Of a DNA stretch of 64,000 nucleotides, positions 15,391 to 24,305 are shown piece by piece. Within the stretch, counting starts at the first letter, position 1, and every line of letters begins with the position of its first letter. This stretch comes from Agreia sp. PsM10. GTDB lineage: Bacteria > Actinomycetota > Actinomycetes > Actinomycetales > Microbacteriaceae. The position numbers and the translations under genes are program-made. The notes beneath the pieces were generated by a model, which was given only the letters and a program-made list of their open reading frames with translations, made no database searches and had not been told where the DNA came from. The DNA is taken from positions 248,001 through 312,000 of the forward strand of contig NZ_JARUXC010000004.1 of assembly GCF_030433855.1 (NCBI RefSeq), in the 5' to 3' direction.

Positions 15391-16374
15391 GTGGCTGGGA
15401 TACGTGAGGTCGCGACGACTGCCGGGGTGAGCATGTCGACGGTCTCCCATGTCATGTCGGGTAAGCGGCACGTCGCGCCGGCGACGCGTGCCCGGGTTGA
15501 GGATGCGATCGCGCGGCTCGGCTACACGGCCAATCCGGCGGCTGCGCAGATGCGTTCCGGTCGATCCGGTGCTATCGCACTCGTCGTTCCCACACTCGAG
15601 AATCCCTTCTACCCGCTCGTGGCAGCCGGCATGCAGGACATCCTCGTACCGCGCGGCCTTCTCTTGACCATCTCGGAGTCGAATGGGCCGGGTGGCCAGG
15701 ATGTCTTGCGTCATCTCATTGCGAGGCGAGTCGACGCGCTGGTCGCCGCACCATTCGGCCTGAACAACAAGCTGCTCGGCGAACTTCGCGAAGCGAAGAT
15801 CCCCTTCGTCACCCTCGGGCGTGTGTCTGCCGCAGGTGGCGATCTCGTCCACACCGATGATGTGGAGGGTGCGAGAGAGATCACGACGCATCTGATCGAG
15901 CGAGGCTATAAGAAGATCGCCTTCATCGGCGGTGAGAAAGAGGCCGGCACGACCCGAGAACGATTCGAGGGATATGCCCGAGCCTTCGGCTCCGCCGGGC
16001 GACCCCTTGTCGACGATGACATCGTCTTTTCTCAATTCACCCGCGCGGGTGGCCGAACCGGCGCGGCCCTGCTGCTGGATCGTGAGAGTCGTCCGGACGC
16101 CATCGTTGCGGCCAATGATCTGATCGCGATCGGAATTCTCGATGCGGCACGGGAACGCCATTTGAGCGTTCCTGGGGACCTTGCCGTCACCGGCTACGAC
16201 GATATCGATGCTGCCTCGTTGGTGAACCCGGAACTCACCACCGTAGAGAATCCCGCCCGCGAGATCGGGCGAGCGTGTGCCCGCCTACTGCTCGAGCGAC
16301 TCGATGGCGACGTCACCGACGTGACCCGTACGGTCGCTCTTTCCCACCGATTGATCGTCCGTCAATCGAGTTGA
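15391..16374 (+). CDS. LacI family transcriptional regulator
   Basis: A 327-residue LacI/GalR-type repressor. It has the HTH GIREVATTAGVSMSTVSHVM, hinge PAAAQMRSGRSGAIALVVP, and a sensor domain with ENPFYPLVAAGMQDIL, GYKKIAFIGG, DAIVAANDLIAIGILDAARERHLSVPGDLAVTGYDDID and NPELTTVENPAREIGR. The GTG at 15391 is chosen for AAGGAG at 15380-15385; longer frames would run through the operator. It sits between leftward riboside-hydrolase/ribokinase genes and rightward transporter/pyrimidine genes, so its effector may be ribose, a nucleoside or a pathway intermediate. Confidence 0.9.
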   Translation: MAGIREVATTAGVSMSTVSHVMSGKRHVAPATRARVEDAIARLGYTANPAAAQMRSGRSGAIALVVPTLENPFYPLVAAGMQDILVPRGLLLTISESNGPGGQDVLRHLIARRVDALVAAPFGLNNKLLGELREAKIPFVTLGRVSAAGGDLVHTDDVEGAREITTHLIERGYKKIAFIGGEKEAGTTRERFEGYARAFGSAGRPLVDDDIVFSQFTRAGGRTGAALLLDRESRPDAIVAANDLIAIGILDAARERHLSVPGDLAVTGYDDIDAASLVNPELTTVENPAREIGRACARLLLERLDGDVTDVTRTVALSHRLIVRQSS

Positions 16375-16417
16375 AGTTTCCACCCAACCCAATCGAAATG
16401 ACAGAAAAGAGAGAGCT

Positions 16418-17752
16418 ATGAACAGGAAAAAACGCGCGCTCGTCCTGACCGGCATGCTCGCCGCCGCAGCGATGACGCTTGTCGGCTGTACTGGCGGAGG
16501 CTCCAGCAGCAGCGATGTCTCGTACTGGGGCGCCTTCTACGCCCCGACGACAGAAGACGCTTTCCAGGAGATCTTCATCGACGGTTTCAATGGCGAGGGC
16601 GACGCGAAGGTCGACATGCAGGTCAAGGAGTTGACCACTATCGGTCAGCTCACCGACACGGCTGTCGCGGCAGGCCAGGCTCCCGATGTGATCTACTCCA
16701 ATGGGCCATCTGCCGCATCGGACTTGGCCCGGGCCGACCGGACGTTGTCGCTCGATGACTACTCGAAGAAATACGACTGGGAGGCGAAACTCCTTCCCTG
16801 GGCCTACGAACTGAGCAAGGTCAATGACTCGCTCATGTCCGTTCCTACGGGATACGGCTCCATGGTTCTCTACTACAACAAAGCTGTATTCGACGAGAAC
16901 GGATGGACGCCGCCGACGACATTGGCCGAGTTCGAAACGATCGCGGCCGATGCGAAAGCCAAGGGTATTGTGCCTCTGGGAGGTGGAAACTCCGGCTACC
17001 AGGGGATGTCCGAGTGGCTCGTCACCGCGGTGTTGAACGCGGCGGTCGGTCCAGACAAGCTGTACGACGCTCTGACCGGAAAGGCCTCCTTCACCGACCC
17101 TGAGTTCGTCGAAGCGATCGACCTGATCAAGGGGTGGATCGACGATGGCTGGCTGGCCGGAGGAGCAGAGTCGTACTTCACCACCGACGACACGGCGAAC
17201 ATCACGGGCCTTGCCAACGGGTCCACCGCCATGTACATCAGCGGAACCTGGGCGTTCAACTCCCTGTCTCAGGAGTTCGAGGATCCCGACGGATGGGACT
17301 GGGCTCCCCTCCCGTCGTTGAATGATTCAGTCGCGCCGGGCGTGTTCCCGCTTGCCATCGGCACGGCGCTCTCCGTGAACGCCAAGACGGAGCATGCCGA
17401 CGATTCTGCCGCTTTCATCGATTACCTCATCGGCGATGTGGACCGATCGTTGAAGTACACGGCGCGGACAGGCGAGAACCCACCGCCGCTGGCATTCACC
17501 GCTGATCAGTTCCCTGCCGACATCGACTCGCGTACAGCACGCCTGTATAGCGATATTCCGGCAACCACCAACGTCGGATACGCGACCTGGTCGTTCTTCC
17601 CCCCGAAGACGGACGCCTATCTCATCTCGGAATTCGACAAGGTCGTGACCGGCGACGTGTCCTCCGCACAGTATCTCGAAGGACTTCAGAAGAGTTTCGA
17701 CGAGGAGTTCGCGGCTGGAACAACTCTGACCCCGTTCGCCCCGACAAAGTAG
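16418..17752 (+). CDS. ABC transporter solute-binding lipoprotein (CUT1 family)
   Basis: A 444-residue lipoprotein. The signal peptide MNRKKRALVLTGMLAAAAMT ends in lipobox LVGC with Cys24, then a Gly/Ser linker. The mature domain is a type-1 extracellular sugar-binding protein (QAPDVIYSNGP, LLPWAYELSKVNDSLMSVPTGYGSMVLYYNKAVFDENGWTPP is recognisable as the ligand-cleft region). It follows the LacI gene by 43 nt and precedes two permeases, so it should be co-regulated. The family usually carries oligosaccharides or glycosides. The surrounding ribokinase and pyrimidine genes suggest a riboside ligand, but this is inference. Confidence 0.88.
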   Translation: MNRKKRALVLTGMLAAAAMTLVGCTGGGSSSSDVSYWGAFYAPTTEDAFQEIFIDGFNGEGDAKVDMQVKELTTIGQLTDTAVAAGQAPDVIYSNGPSAASDLARADRTLSLDDYSKKYDWEAKLLPWAYELSKVNDSLMSVPTGYGSMVLYYNKAVFDENGWTPPTTLAEFETIAADAKAKGIVPLGGGNSGYQGMSEWLVTAVLNAAVGPDKLYDALTGKASFTDPEFVEAIDLIKGWIDDGWLAGGAESYFTTDDTANITGLANGSTAMYISGTWAFNSLSQEFEDPDGWDWAPLPSLNDSVAPGVFPLAIGTALSVNAKTEHADDSAAFIDYLIGDVDRSLKYTARTGENPPPLAFTADQFPADIDSRTARLYSDIPATTNVGYATWSFFPPKTDAYLISEFDKVVTGDVSSAQYLEGLQKSFDEEFAAGTTLTPFAPTK

Positions 17753-17764
17753 AGCTGATATTCA

Positions 17765-18703
17765 ATGACAAGCACGACTCTGCCGGCGCGGCGGGACGCA
17801 CCCGCGTCCCGACCGCGCCGGCGGCGGCCGAGAACCAAGCAGCACCTCATCGCTTGGGCCTTCGTCGCCCCGCTCCTCGTCGTCAACGTCCTCGTCATCA
17901 CGGGCCCGGGACTGGCATCTGTGTACTACTCGTTCACGGACTGGAACGGAATAGGACAACCGAACTTCATCGGCCTTGCAAATTACGCCGAGATGCTCAG
18001 TTCTGGTGCGGTACTCAACGCATTTGTGCACAATATCGTCTGGACGATCTTCTTCTTGGTCGTCCCCATGGCAATGGGACTCGTCGGGGCCTTCCTCCTG
18101 TCTCGCATCCGACGCGGGCAAGTCCTCTTCCGAGTCCTCTTCTTCATCCCCTACGTGCTGGCCACCGTGGTGTCCGCCGCCATCTGGCGTCAGATCCTGG
18201 ACCCGCGGGGCGGTATCGGTGCCACGTTGGCAGACCTCGGGCTCCCCTTCCTGACCGACGTGAACTTCCTGGGTAATCCCTCCCTGGCTCTGGGATCCGT
18301 CGCGTTCATCAACAACTGGCAGTGGTGGGGATTCCTGCTCGTGATCTTCCTTGCCGCTATGCAGTCGGTCGACCCGGCGCTCTACGAAGCGGCTCGCCTC
18401 GATGGCGCAGGCCCGGTGCGTGAGTTCTGGAACATCACGTTGCCGTCGATCCGACCGACGTTCGTATTCCTCTCCCTCATGACCGTCATCTGGTCATTCC
18501 TGGTGTTCGACTACATCTACGTCCTCACCAAAGGCGGTCCAGCCGGGTCGACCGATGTCCTCAGCACGCTGCTGTACCGCGAGGCCTTCGAGAACCAACG
18601 GCAGGGATACGCCTCCGCAGTAGCAATGCTGCTCTCCGTTATCAGCGCAGCGACGGTCATCGGCTACTTCGCCCTGCGCCGACGCTTGAAATGGGATGTG
18701 TAA
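17765..18703 (+). CDS. ABC transporter permease, MalF-like
   Basis: A 312-residue membrane protein with an Arg-rich N-terminus (RPRRRRPRTK), a first segment LIAWAFVAPLLVVNVLVITGPG, further hydrophobic helices, and the EAA loop EAARLDGAGPVREFWNITLP near residue 210 for the ATPase. It begins 12 nt after the binding-protein stop and its TAA shares a base with the ATG of the next permease. No ATPase gene is near, so a shared MsmK-like ATPase is expected. Confidence 0.88.
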   Translation: MTSTTLPARRDAPASRPRRRRPRTKQHLIAWAFVAPLLVVNVLVITGPGLASVYYSFTDWNGIGQPNFIGLANYAEMLSSGAVLNAFVHNIVWTIFFLVVPMAMGLVGAFLLSRIRRGQVLFRVLFFIPYVLATVVSAAIWRQILDPRGGIGATLADLGLPFLTDVNFLGNPSLALGSVAFINNWQWWGFLLVIFLAAMQSVDPALYEAARLDGAGPVREFWNITLPSIRPTFVFLSLMTVIWSFLVFDYIYVLTKGGPAGSTDVLSTLLYREAFENQRQGYASAVAMLLSVISAATVIGYFALRRRLKWDV

Positions 18704-19554
18704 TGACCACCGTTCTGAAACGTCCTCGCGCCCCATTCCGGATGTCGCGCGTCCTCACCTGGGCCATCCTCGGCATCCTCGCGATCTATGCTCTGGCCCC
18801 ACTCGTGGTCTTCGCATTCAATTCGCTGAAGTCGTCACGCGAAATAGCCGTCAATCCGATGGGCATTCCTCAGGAGTGGAACTGGTCCAACTTCGCCGAT
18901 GCCTGGAGTCAGGCGCGCATGGGCCAGGCGCTCCTGAACAGTGGCATCATCGCCATCTTCGCCGCCGCAGGCGTGGCTCTGATCGCATCGATGGCCGCCT
19001 ACGCCATGACACGCCTCGAGCTCCCCGGGAAGGGAGGGTGGATCCTCTGGCTGTTGGTCTCCACCTCCCTGCCGATCCAACTCTTTCTCGTTCCTCTGGT
19101 CAGTTGGTGGTCATTCCTCGGCCTCTACAACGAGCGCATCGGCCTGGTCATCATCTACTGGGCTGTGTACAGCCCGTTCGCTACACTCCTGATCCGCTCG
19201 TTCCTCATCAGCCTGCCGGACGAGTATCTGGAGGCCGCGCGGATAGATGGCGCAGGAGAAATCCGCCTTTTCTTCCGCATCGTGTTGCCGATGGTGTGGC
19301 CGGGCGTTCTCACTGCGGCACTCGTGGCGGGCCTGCAGGCCTACAACGAATTCATGCTGGCCGTCACCTTCATCCAGGACCGTGACGCCCAACCGGTAGC
19401 GCTTTCGCTCTACTCGTTCCAACAGGGATTCACGACGGACTATTCGATGGTGAGCGCCGCGGGACTCATCATGGCGCTTCCCGTCATCATCGTCTTCGTG
19501 CTTGCACAGAGGAAGTTCATCGAAGGCTACGCATCCGGCGGACTAGCAAATTAG
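18703..19554 (+). CDS. ABC transporter permease, MalG-like
   Basis: A 283-residue membrane protein with the MalG pattern: VLTWAILGILAIYALAPLVVFAFNSLKSS, PQEWNWSNFADAW, the EAA loop EAARIDGAGEIRLFFRIVLP near residue 180, and terminal LAQRKFIEGYASGGLAN. The ATG at 18703 shares its A with the preceding TAA. Only 33 nt separate it from the ureidopropionase gene, which argues that transporter and pyrimidine pathway genes are one transcription unit. Confidence 0.88.
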   Translation: MTTVLKRPRAPFRMSRVLTWAILGILAIYALAPLVVFAFNSLKSSREIAVNPMGIPQEWNWSNFADAWSQARMGQALLNSGIIAIFAAAGVALIASMAAYAMTRLELPGKGGWILWLLVSTSLPIQLFLVPLVSWWSFLGLYNERIGLVIIYWAVYSPFATLLIRSFLISLPDEYLEAARIDGAGEIRLFFRIVLPMVWPGVLTAALVAGLQAYNEFMLAVTFIQDRDAQPVALSLYSFQQGFTTDYSMVSAAGLIMALPVIIVFVLAQRKFIEGYASGGLAN

Positions 19555-19587
19555 CCCTTTCACCGACATTCGACCGAAAGACGAATA

Positions 19588-20436
19588 ATGACGATAATCC
19601 GAGCGGCGATCACCCAGACCACCTGGACCGGCGATAAAGCGTCGATGCTCGACAAGCATGAGGAGCTCATGCGGTCGGCGGCCGAGCAAGGCGCACAGGT
19701 CATCTGCTTTCAAGAGCTGTTCTACGGCCCGTACTTCGGCATCACCCAAGACAAGAAGTACTACCGCTACGCTGAGCCGGTCGACGGCCCCATCGTGCAG
19801 CGCTTCGCGGCCCTCGCCAAAGAGCTCAACATGGTCGCGGTGCTCCCCATCTATGAAGAGGCCCAGACAGGCGTCTACTACAACACCGCCGTGGTGGTCG
19901 ACGCTGACGGGTCGATCTCGGGCACGTACCGCAAGCACCACATCCCGCACCTCGAGAGCTTCTACGAGAAGTTCTACTTCCGTCCAGGCAACCTCGGCTA
20001 CCCCGTGTTCGACACGGCCGTCGGCAAGGTGGGGGTGCATATCTGCTACGACCGCCACTTCCCCGAGGGATGGCGGGAGCTCGGGCTGAACGGCGCAGAG
20101 ATCGTCTTCAACCCCAACGCCTCCAAGCCCGGCCTCTCGAACCGCCTCTGGGAGCTCGAAGGCCCCGCGGCGGCGGGTGCCAACCAGTACTTCGTTCTCG
20201 TACCCAACCGCGTCGGCAGAGAAGACAACGAGTACGGCGACCTCGCCGTGGACTTCTACGGAACCTCGTACGTCGTCGATCCCCGGGGCAACTACGTGGG
20301 AGAGCTCGGTTCATCCGAGACCGAGGAGATGCTTATCCGCGACCTCGACCTCGATCTCATCCGCGAGACCCGCGACGACTGGCAGTTCTATCGCGACCGG
20401 CGTCCCGACGCCTACAGCGAGATCGTCGCTCCGTAA
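19588..20436 (+). CDS. Beta-ureidopropionase / N-carbamoyl amidase (nitrilase superfamily)
   Basis: A 282-residue carbon-nitrogen hydrolase with the Glu-Lys-Cys triad: Glu43 in CFQELFYGPYF, Lys116 in GTYRKHHIPH, and Cys153 in HICYDRHFPEGWR. FQELF, YRKHHIP and ICYDRHFPEG are typical of the N-carbamoyl-beta-alanine/N-carbamoyl-amino-acid amidohydrolase branch. It would convert N-carbamoyl-beta-alanine to beta-alanine, CO2 and ammonia, the third step of reductive pyrimidine breakdown. The dihydropyrimidinase gene follows 17 nt later. Confidence 0.9.
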   Translation: MTIIRAAITQTTWTGDKASMLDKHEELMRSAAEQGAQVICFQELFYGPYFGITQDKKYYRYAEPVDGPIVQRFAALAKELNMVAVLPIYEEAQTGVYYNTAVVVDADGSISGTYRKHHIPHLESFYEKFYFRPGNLGYPVFDTAVGKVGVHICYDRHFPEGWRELGLNGAEIVFNPNASKPGLSNRLWELEGPAAAGANQYFVLVPNRVGREDNEYGDLAVDFYGTSYVVDPRGNYVGELGSSETEEMLIRDLDLDLIRETRDDWQFYRDRRPDAYSEIVAP

Positions 20437-20453
20437 CGCGGGGAGGTAGAGCT

Positions 20454-21887
20454 ATGAAGACCCTCATCAAGGGCGGAACGGTCGTCAACGCCACGGGCAC
20501 GGCGCACGCCGATGTGCTGATCGACGGCGAGACCATCGCCGCCGTGCTGGCGCCGGGCAGCACGCTGCTCGGCTTCGACATCGAGCGGAACGTCGACCAG
20601 GTGGTGGATGCGACGGGCAAGTACGTCATCCCGGGCGGCATCGACGCGCACACCCACATGCAGATGCCGTTCGGCGGCACCGAGGCGAGCGACACGTTCG
20701 AGACGGGCACCCGGGCGGCCGCGCACGGCGGCACCACGTCGATCATTGATTTCGTCGTGCAGTACGCCGGCGAGAACATCCTGGATCAGTACACCCTGTG
20801 GCAGGAGAAGGCGGCCGGGCAGTGCGCGGTCGATTACGGGTTCCACCAGATCCTGTCGGACGTGCAGGACTCGTCTCTCTCGGCGATGGACGAGCTGATC
20901 AACGAGGGCGTCACCTCGTTCAAACTGTTCATGGCCTACAAGGGCGTGTTCCTGAGCGATGACGGTCAGATCGTCAGGGCGATGCAGCGTGCCTCCGAAA
21001 ACGGATCGCTCATCATGATGCACGCCGAGAACGGCTCGGTCATCGACCTGCTCGTGAAGCAGCACTTGGAGCGCGGCGAGACCACCCCGTATTACCACGG
21101 TGTCTCGCGCCCGTGGCAGGCCGAGGAGGAGGCGACGCACCGAGCGATCATGTTGGCGAACCTCACGGGGGCGCCGCTGTACATCGTTCATGTGAGCGCC
21201 AAGCAGGCTCTCGACCAGATCGCCGCCGCCCGTGACAGCGGCCAGAACGTGTTCGCCGAGACCTGCCCCCAGTACCTCTACCTCTCGCTCGAGGACCAGC
21301 TCGGAGCATCCAGCCCTGAATGGGGCGAGTTCGAGGGCGCGAAGTGGGTCTGCTCGACGCCGTTGCGTTCGAAGAACGAGGGCCACCAGCACCACATGTG
21401 GCAAGGCCTTCGCACGAACGACCTGCAGGTGATCTCGACCGATCACTGCCCCTTCTGCATGAAGGGCCAGAAGGACTCCGGCCTGGCCGACTTCTCGAAG
21501 ATCCCCAACGGGATCGGCTCGGTGGAGCATCGGATGGACCTGATCTACCAGGGCGTCGTGATGGGCGAGATCACCCTGCCCCGCTGGGTCGAGCTCACGA
21601 GCACGACACCTGCTCGGATGTTCGGCATCTACGGAAAGAAGGGCGTCATCCAACCCGGGGCAGACGGCGACGTGGTGATCTACGACCCCAACGGGCACAC
21701 CTCCATCGGGCTCGAGAAGACGCACCACATGAACATGGACTACTCGGCCTGGGAGGGCTACGAGATCGACGGCCACGTCGACACCGTGTTCTCCCGCGGG
21801 CGTCGGATAGTCGACGACAACGACTACCTGGGCCGAAAGGGCGATGGCGCGTACTTCAAACGCGGCCTCAGCCAGTACCTCATTTGA
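20454..21887 (+). CDS. hydA: Dihydropyrimidinase (hydantoinase family)
   Basis: A 477-residue amidohydrolase-superfamily enzyme with the binuclear zinc site intact: DAHTHMQMPFGG (His66, His68), carbamylated Lys157 in TSFKLFMAYKG, HAENGS, IVHVSAKQA, and the catalytic Asp in ISTDHCPF. TSFKxFMAYKG and DHCPF mark the dihydropyrimidinase/hydantoinase group. It opens dihydrouracil or dihydrothymine to the N-carbamoyl amino acid, feeding the preceding ureidopropionase. The ATG has GGGGAGG about 8 nt upstream. Confidence 0.92.
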   Translation: MKTLIKGGTVVNATGTAHADVLIDGETIAAVLAPGSTLLGFDIERNVDQVVDATGKYVIPGGIDAHTHMQMPFGGTEASDTFETGTRAAAHGGTTSIIDFVVQYAGENILDQYTLWQEKAAGQCAVDYGFHQILSDVQDSSLSAMDELINEGVTSFKLFMAYKGVFLSDDGQIVRAMQRASENGSLIMMHAENGSVIDLLVKQHLERGETTPYYHGVSRPWQAEEEATHRAIMLANLTGAPLYIVHVSAKQALDQIAAARDSGQNVFAETCPQYLYLSLEDQLGASSPEWGEFEGAKWVCSTPLRSKNEGHQHHMWQGLRTNDLQVISTDHCPFCMKGQKDSGLADFSKIPNGIGSVEHRMDLIYQGVVMGEITLPRWVELTSTTPARMFGIYGKKGVIQPGADGDVVIYDPNGHTSIGLEKTHHMNMDYSAWEGYEIDGHVDTVFSRGRRIVDDNDYLGRKGDGAYFKRGLSQYLI

Positions 21888-21907
21888 TCTCTCGAAAGGA
21901 CAGCTCG

Positions 21908-22948
21908 ATGGACTTCGGTGTCGTCGTACAAACGAACCCGCCCGCTCCCCGAACCGTGGCTCTTGCGCGACGCGCTGAAGAGCATGGATTCGACTACTTC
22001 TGGACCTACGACTCTCATATTCTGTGGCAGGAGCCGTACGTCATCCACTCGCAGATCCTGAGTCAGACCTCCCAGATAAAAGTCGGCACGATGGTCACCA
22101 ATCCGGCGACTCGGGATTGGACAGTGACCGCGTCGACTTTTGCGACGTTGAACGCACTCTTCGGCAATCGAACGATCTGCGGCATCGGCCGCGGTGACTC
22201 CGCGGTGCGCGTCATGGGAGGTGCGCCCGTCACGCTAAAGGCGTTCAGGGAGTCGATCGGCGTCATCCGTGAGCTCGCCAACTCACGCTCGGTGGAGGTG
22301 AACGGGACCACCATTCAGTTTCCGTGGAGCCGCGGGTCGCAGCTCGACGTGTGGGTCGCCGCCTACGGCCCGATGGCACTGAAGATCGCGGGCGAGGTGG
22401 GCGACGGATTCATTCTTCAGTGCGGCGATCTCGATATCGCCGAGTGGATGATCCGCACGGTTCGCAACGCAGCCGAGAATGCAGGGCGCGATCCCCAGGA
22501 GATCAAGTTCTGCGTTGCGGCGCCGATGTACATCACGGATGGCACGGAGAGCAGCTACCGTCACGCTCTCGACCAGTGCCGATGGTTCGGCGGCATGGTG
22601 GGCAACCATGTGGCCGATATCGTCTCGAAATACGGCACTGACAGCGATGTGCCGAAGGCGCTCACGGACTACATCGCCGGACGAGAAGGCTACGACTACA
22701 ACCAGCACGGAAAATCCGGCAACACCCACGTCGACTTCGTGCCGGACGAGATCGTGGAGCGCTTCTGCCTGATCGGTACTGCCGAGCAGCACATCGAGAA
22801 GCTCGCAAAGCTGAAGGCCCTCGGCGCTGTCCAATTCGCCGGGTACCTCGATCACGACAACAAGGAGGAGACCATGCGTGTCTACGGCGCCACCGTCATC
22901 CCGGCCCTTCGCGAACACGTCACAGCAACACAGAGGAAGAACGTATGA
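21908..22948 (+). CDS. F420-type LLM oxidoreductase of the pyrimidine operon (TIGR03842-like)
   Basis: A 346-residue luciferase-like TIM barrel opening MDFGVVVQTNPPAPRTVALARRAE, with HILWQEPY, FGNRTICGIGRGDSAVRVMG, WVAAYGPMALKIAGEVGDGFILQ and CLIGTAEQHIEKLAKLKALG. The overall form recalls the CPS_4043-type family of putative F420-dependent oxidoreductases related to methylene-H4MPT reductase, for which no activity is known to me. It stands between dihydropyrimidinase and aminotransferase genes where a dihydropyrimidine dehydrogenase would be expected, and no PreA/PreT/PydA-like gene is visible. Reduction of uracil or thymine is therefore a candidate role. AAAGGA precedes the ATG; the stop overlaps the next gene by 4 nt. 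Confidence 0.82.
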   Translation: MDFGVVVQTNPPAPRTVALARRAEEHGFDYFWTYDSHILWQEPYVIHSQILSQTSQIKVGTMVTNPATRDWTVTASTFATLNALFGNRTICGIGRGDSAVRVMGGAPVTLKAFRESIGVIRELANSRSVEVNGTTIQFPWSRGSQLDVWVAAYGPMALKIAGEVGDGFILQCGDLDIAEWMIRTVRNAAENAGRDPQEIKFCVAAPMYITDGTESSYRHALDQCRWFGGMVGNHVADIVSKYGTDSDVPKALTDYIAGREGYDYNQHGKSGNTHVDFVPDEIVERFCLIGTAEQHIEKLAKLKALGAVQFAGYLDHDNKEETMRVYGATVIPALREHVTATQRKNV

Positions 22949-24279
22949 ATGCGATTCGGCCATCTGACGGCGACCTGACGCTCGAGCTCGACCGCGCCCA
23001 TGTGTTCCACTCCTGGTCGGCCCAGGCCGCCTTGAAGCCGATGGTCATCGCGGGGGGACTCGGTTCCACCGTCTGGGACTACGAGGGCAACGAGTATCTC
23101 GATTTCTCCTCGCAGCTCGTGAACACGAACATCGGCCATCAGCATCCGGCGGTCGTCGCCGCCATCAAGGAACAGGCCGACGTGCTCACGACGGTCGCCC
23201 CGGCCGCCGCCAACCTCACGCGGGGCAAGGCCGCTCAGCGCATCCTCGACAAGGCCGGGAGCAGGTACAGCAAGGTCTTCTTCACCAACGGAGGGGCGGA
23301 TGCGAACGAGAACGCCATCCGTATGGCCCGCCTGTACACCGGCCGGGACAAGGTGCTGTCGACCTACCGCAGTTACCACGGCAACACGGGAGCCGCGGTG
23401 GTGGCCACGGGCGACTGGCGCCGCGTGCCGAATGAGTACTCGCGTGGACACGTACACTTCTTCGGCCCCTTCGCCTACCGCTCCGATTTCTGGTCGACCA
23501 ATGCCGAGGAGGAGTCAGCCCGCGCGCTCCAGCACCTCGAACGTGTGATCGTCTCGGAAGGCGCCTCGTCGATCGCCGCCATCCTGCTGGAGACAGTGCC
23601 CGGCACCGCCGGCGTTCTCGTGCCGCCGCCCGGATACCTCGCCGGCGTGCGTGCCCTTGCAGACCGCTACGGCATCGTGTTGATCTTCGACGAGGTGATG
23701 GCCGGCTTCGGGCGCACCGGATCATGGTTCGCTTTCCAGGGCCTGCCTGAAGCAGACGGTTCGATCACTGAGCCCGACCTCATCACGTTCGCCAAGGGGG
23801 TGAACTCCGGCTACGTGCCGGCCGGAGGGGTGGTCATCTCGCCGGCCATTGCCCAAGCCTTCGACGACACGGTGTTCCCTGGCGGGTTGACGTACTCCGG
23901 GCATCCGCTGGCCATGGCCGCCATCGTCGGTGCCATCGACGCCATGGATGCCGAAGGAATCATCGACAACGCCCATCGAATCGGCCGCGACAAACTCGCG
24001 CCGGGGCTCGCAGCCCTGGCCGACAAGTACCCCATCATCGGCGACGTCCGCGGCCTCGGTGTCTTCTGGGCGCTCGACCTCGTCACGGATCGCGAAACCC
24101 GACAGCCGGTGTCTGCCGCCGTGATCGCCGAACTCAAGGCGGCGCTGACCAGCAGGGGACTGCTCGGCTTCTTCGCCGAGAACCGCCTTCATGTGGTGCC
24201 TCCCTGCGTCGTGACCGATGCAGAGGTCGATAAAGCCCTCGCCATCTACGACGCGGCGTTCGCCACGATCTCCAACTGA
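22945..24279 (+). CDS. Class III aminotransferase, probable beta-alanine transaminase
   Basis: A 444-residue PLP-dependent omega-aminotransferase. VWDYEGNEYLDFSSQLVNTNIGHQHP is the N-terminal signature; GGADANENAIRMAR and SYHGNTGAAVVATGD bind PLP phosphate; LIFDEVMAGFGRTGSWFAF holds the cofactor Asp; FAKGVNSGYVPAGGV (about residue 280) holds the Schiff-base lysine. In this operon it would transfer the amino group of beta-alanine or 3-aminoisobutyrate to a keto acid, giving malonate or methylmalonate semialdehyde. Its ATG overlaps the LLM gene by 4 nt. Confidence 0.88.
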   Translation: MNAIRPSDGDLTLELDRAHVFHSWSAQAALKPMVIAGGLGSTVWDYEGNEYLDFSSQLVNTNIGHQHPAVVAAIKEQADVLTTVAPAAANLTRGKAAQRILDKAGSRYSKVFFTNGGADANENAIRMARLYTGRDKVLSTYRSYHGNTGAAVVATGDWRRVPNEYSRGHVHFFGPFAYRSDFWSTNAEEESARALQHLERVIVSEGASSIAAILLETVPGTAGVLVPPPGYLAGVRALADRYGIVLIFDEVMAGFGRTGSWFAFQGLPEADGSITEPDLITFAKGVNSGYVPAGGVVISPAIAQAFDDTVFPGGLTYSGHPLAMAAIVGAIDAMDAEGIIDNAHRIGRDKLAPGLAALADKYPIIGDVRGLGVFWALDLVTDRETRQPVSAAVIAELKAALTSRGLLGFFAENRLHVVPPCVVTDAEVDKALAIYDAAFATISN

Positions 24280-24305
24280 CCGCCCCAACCTTCCGGAGCC
24301 ACATC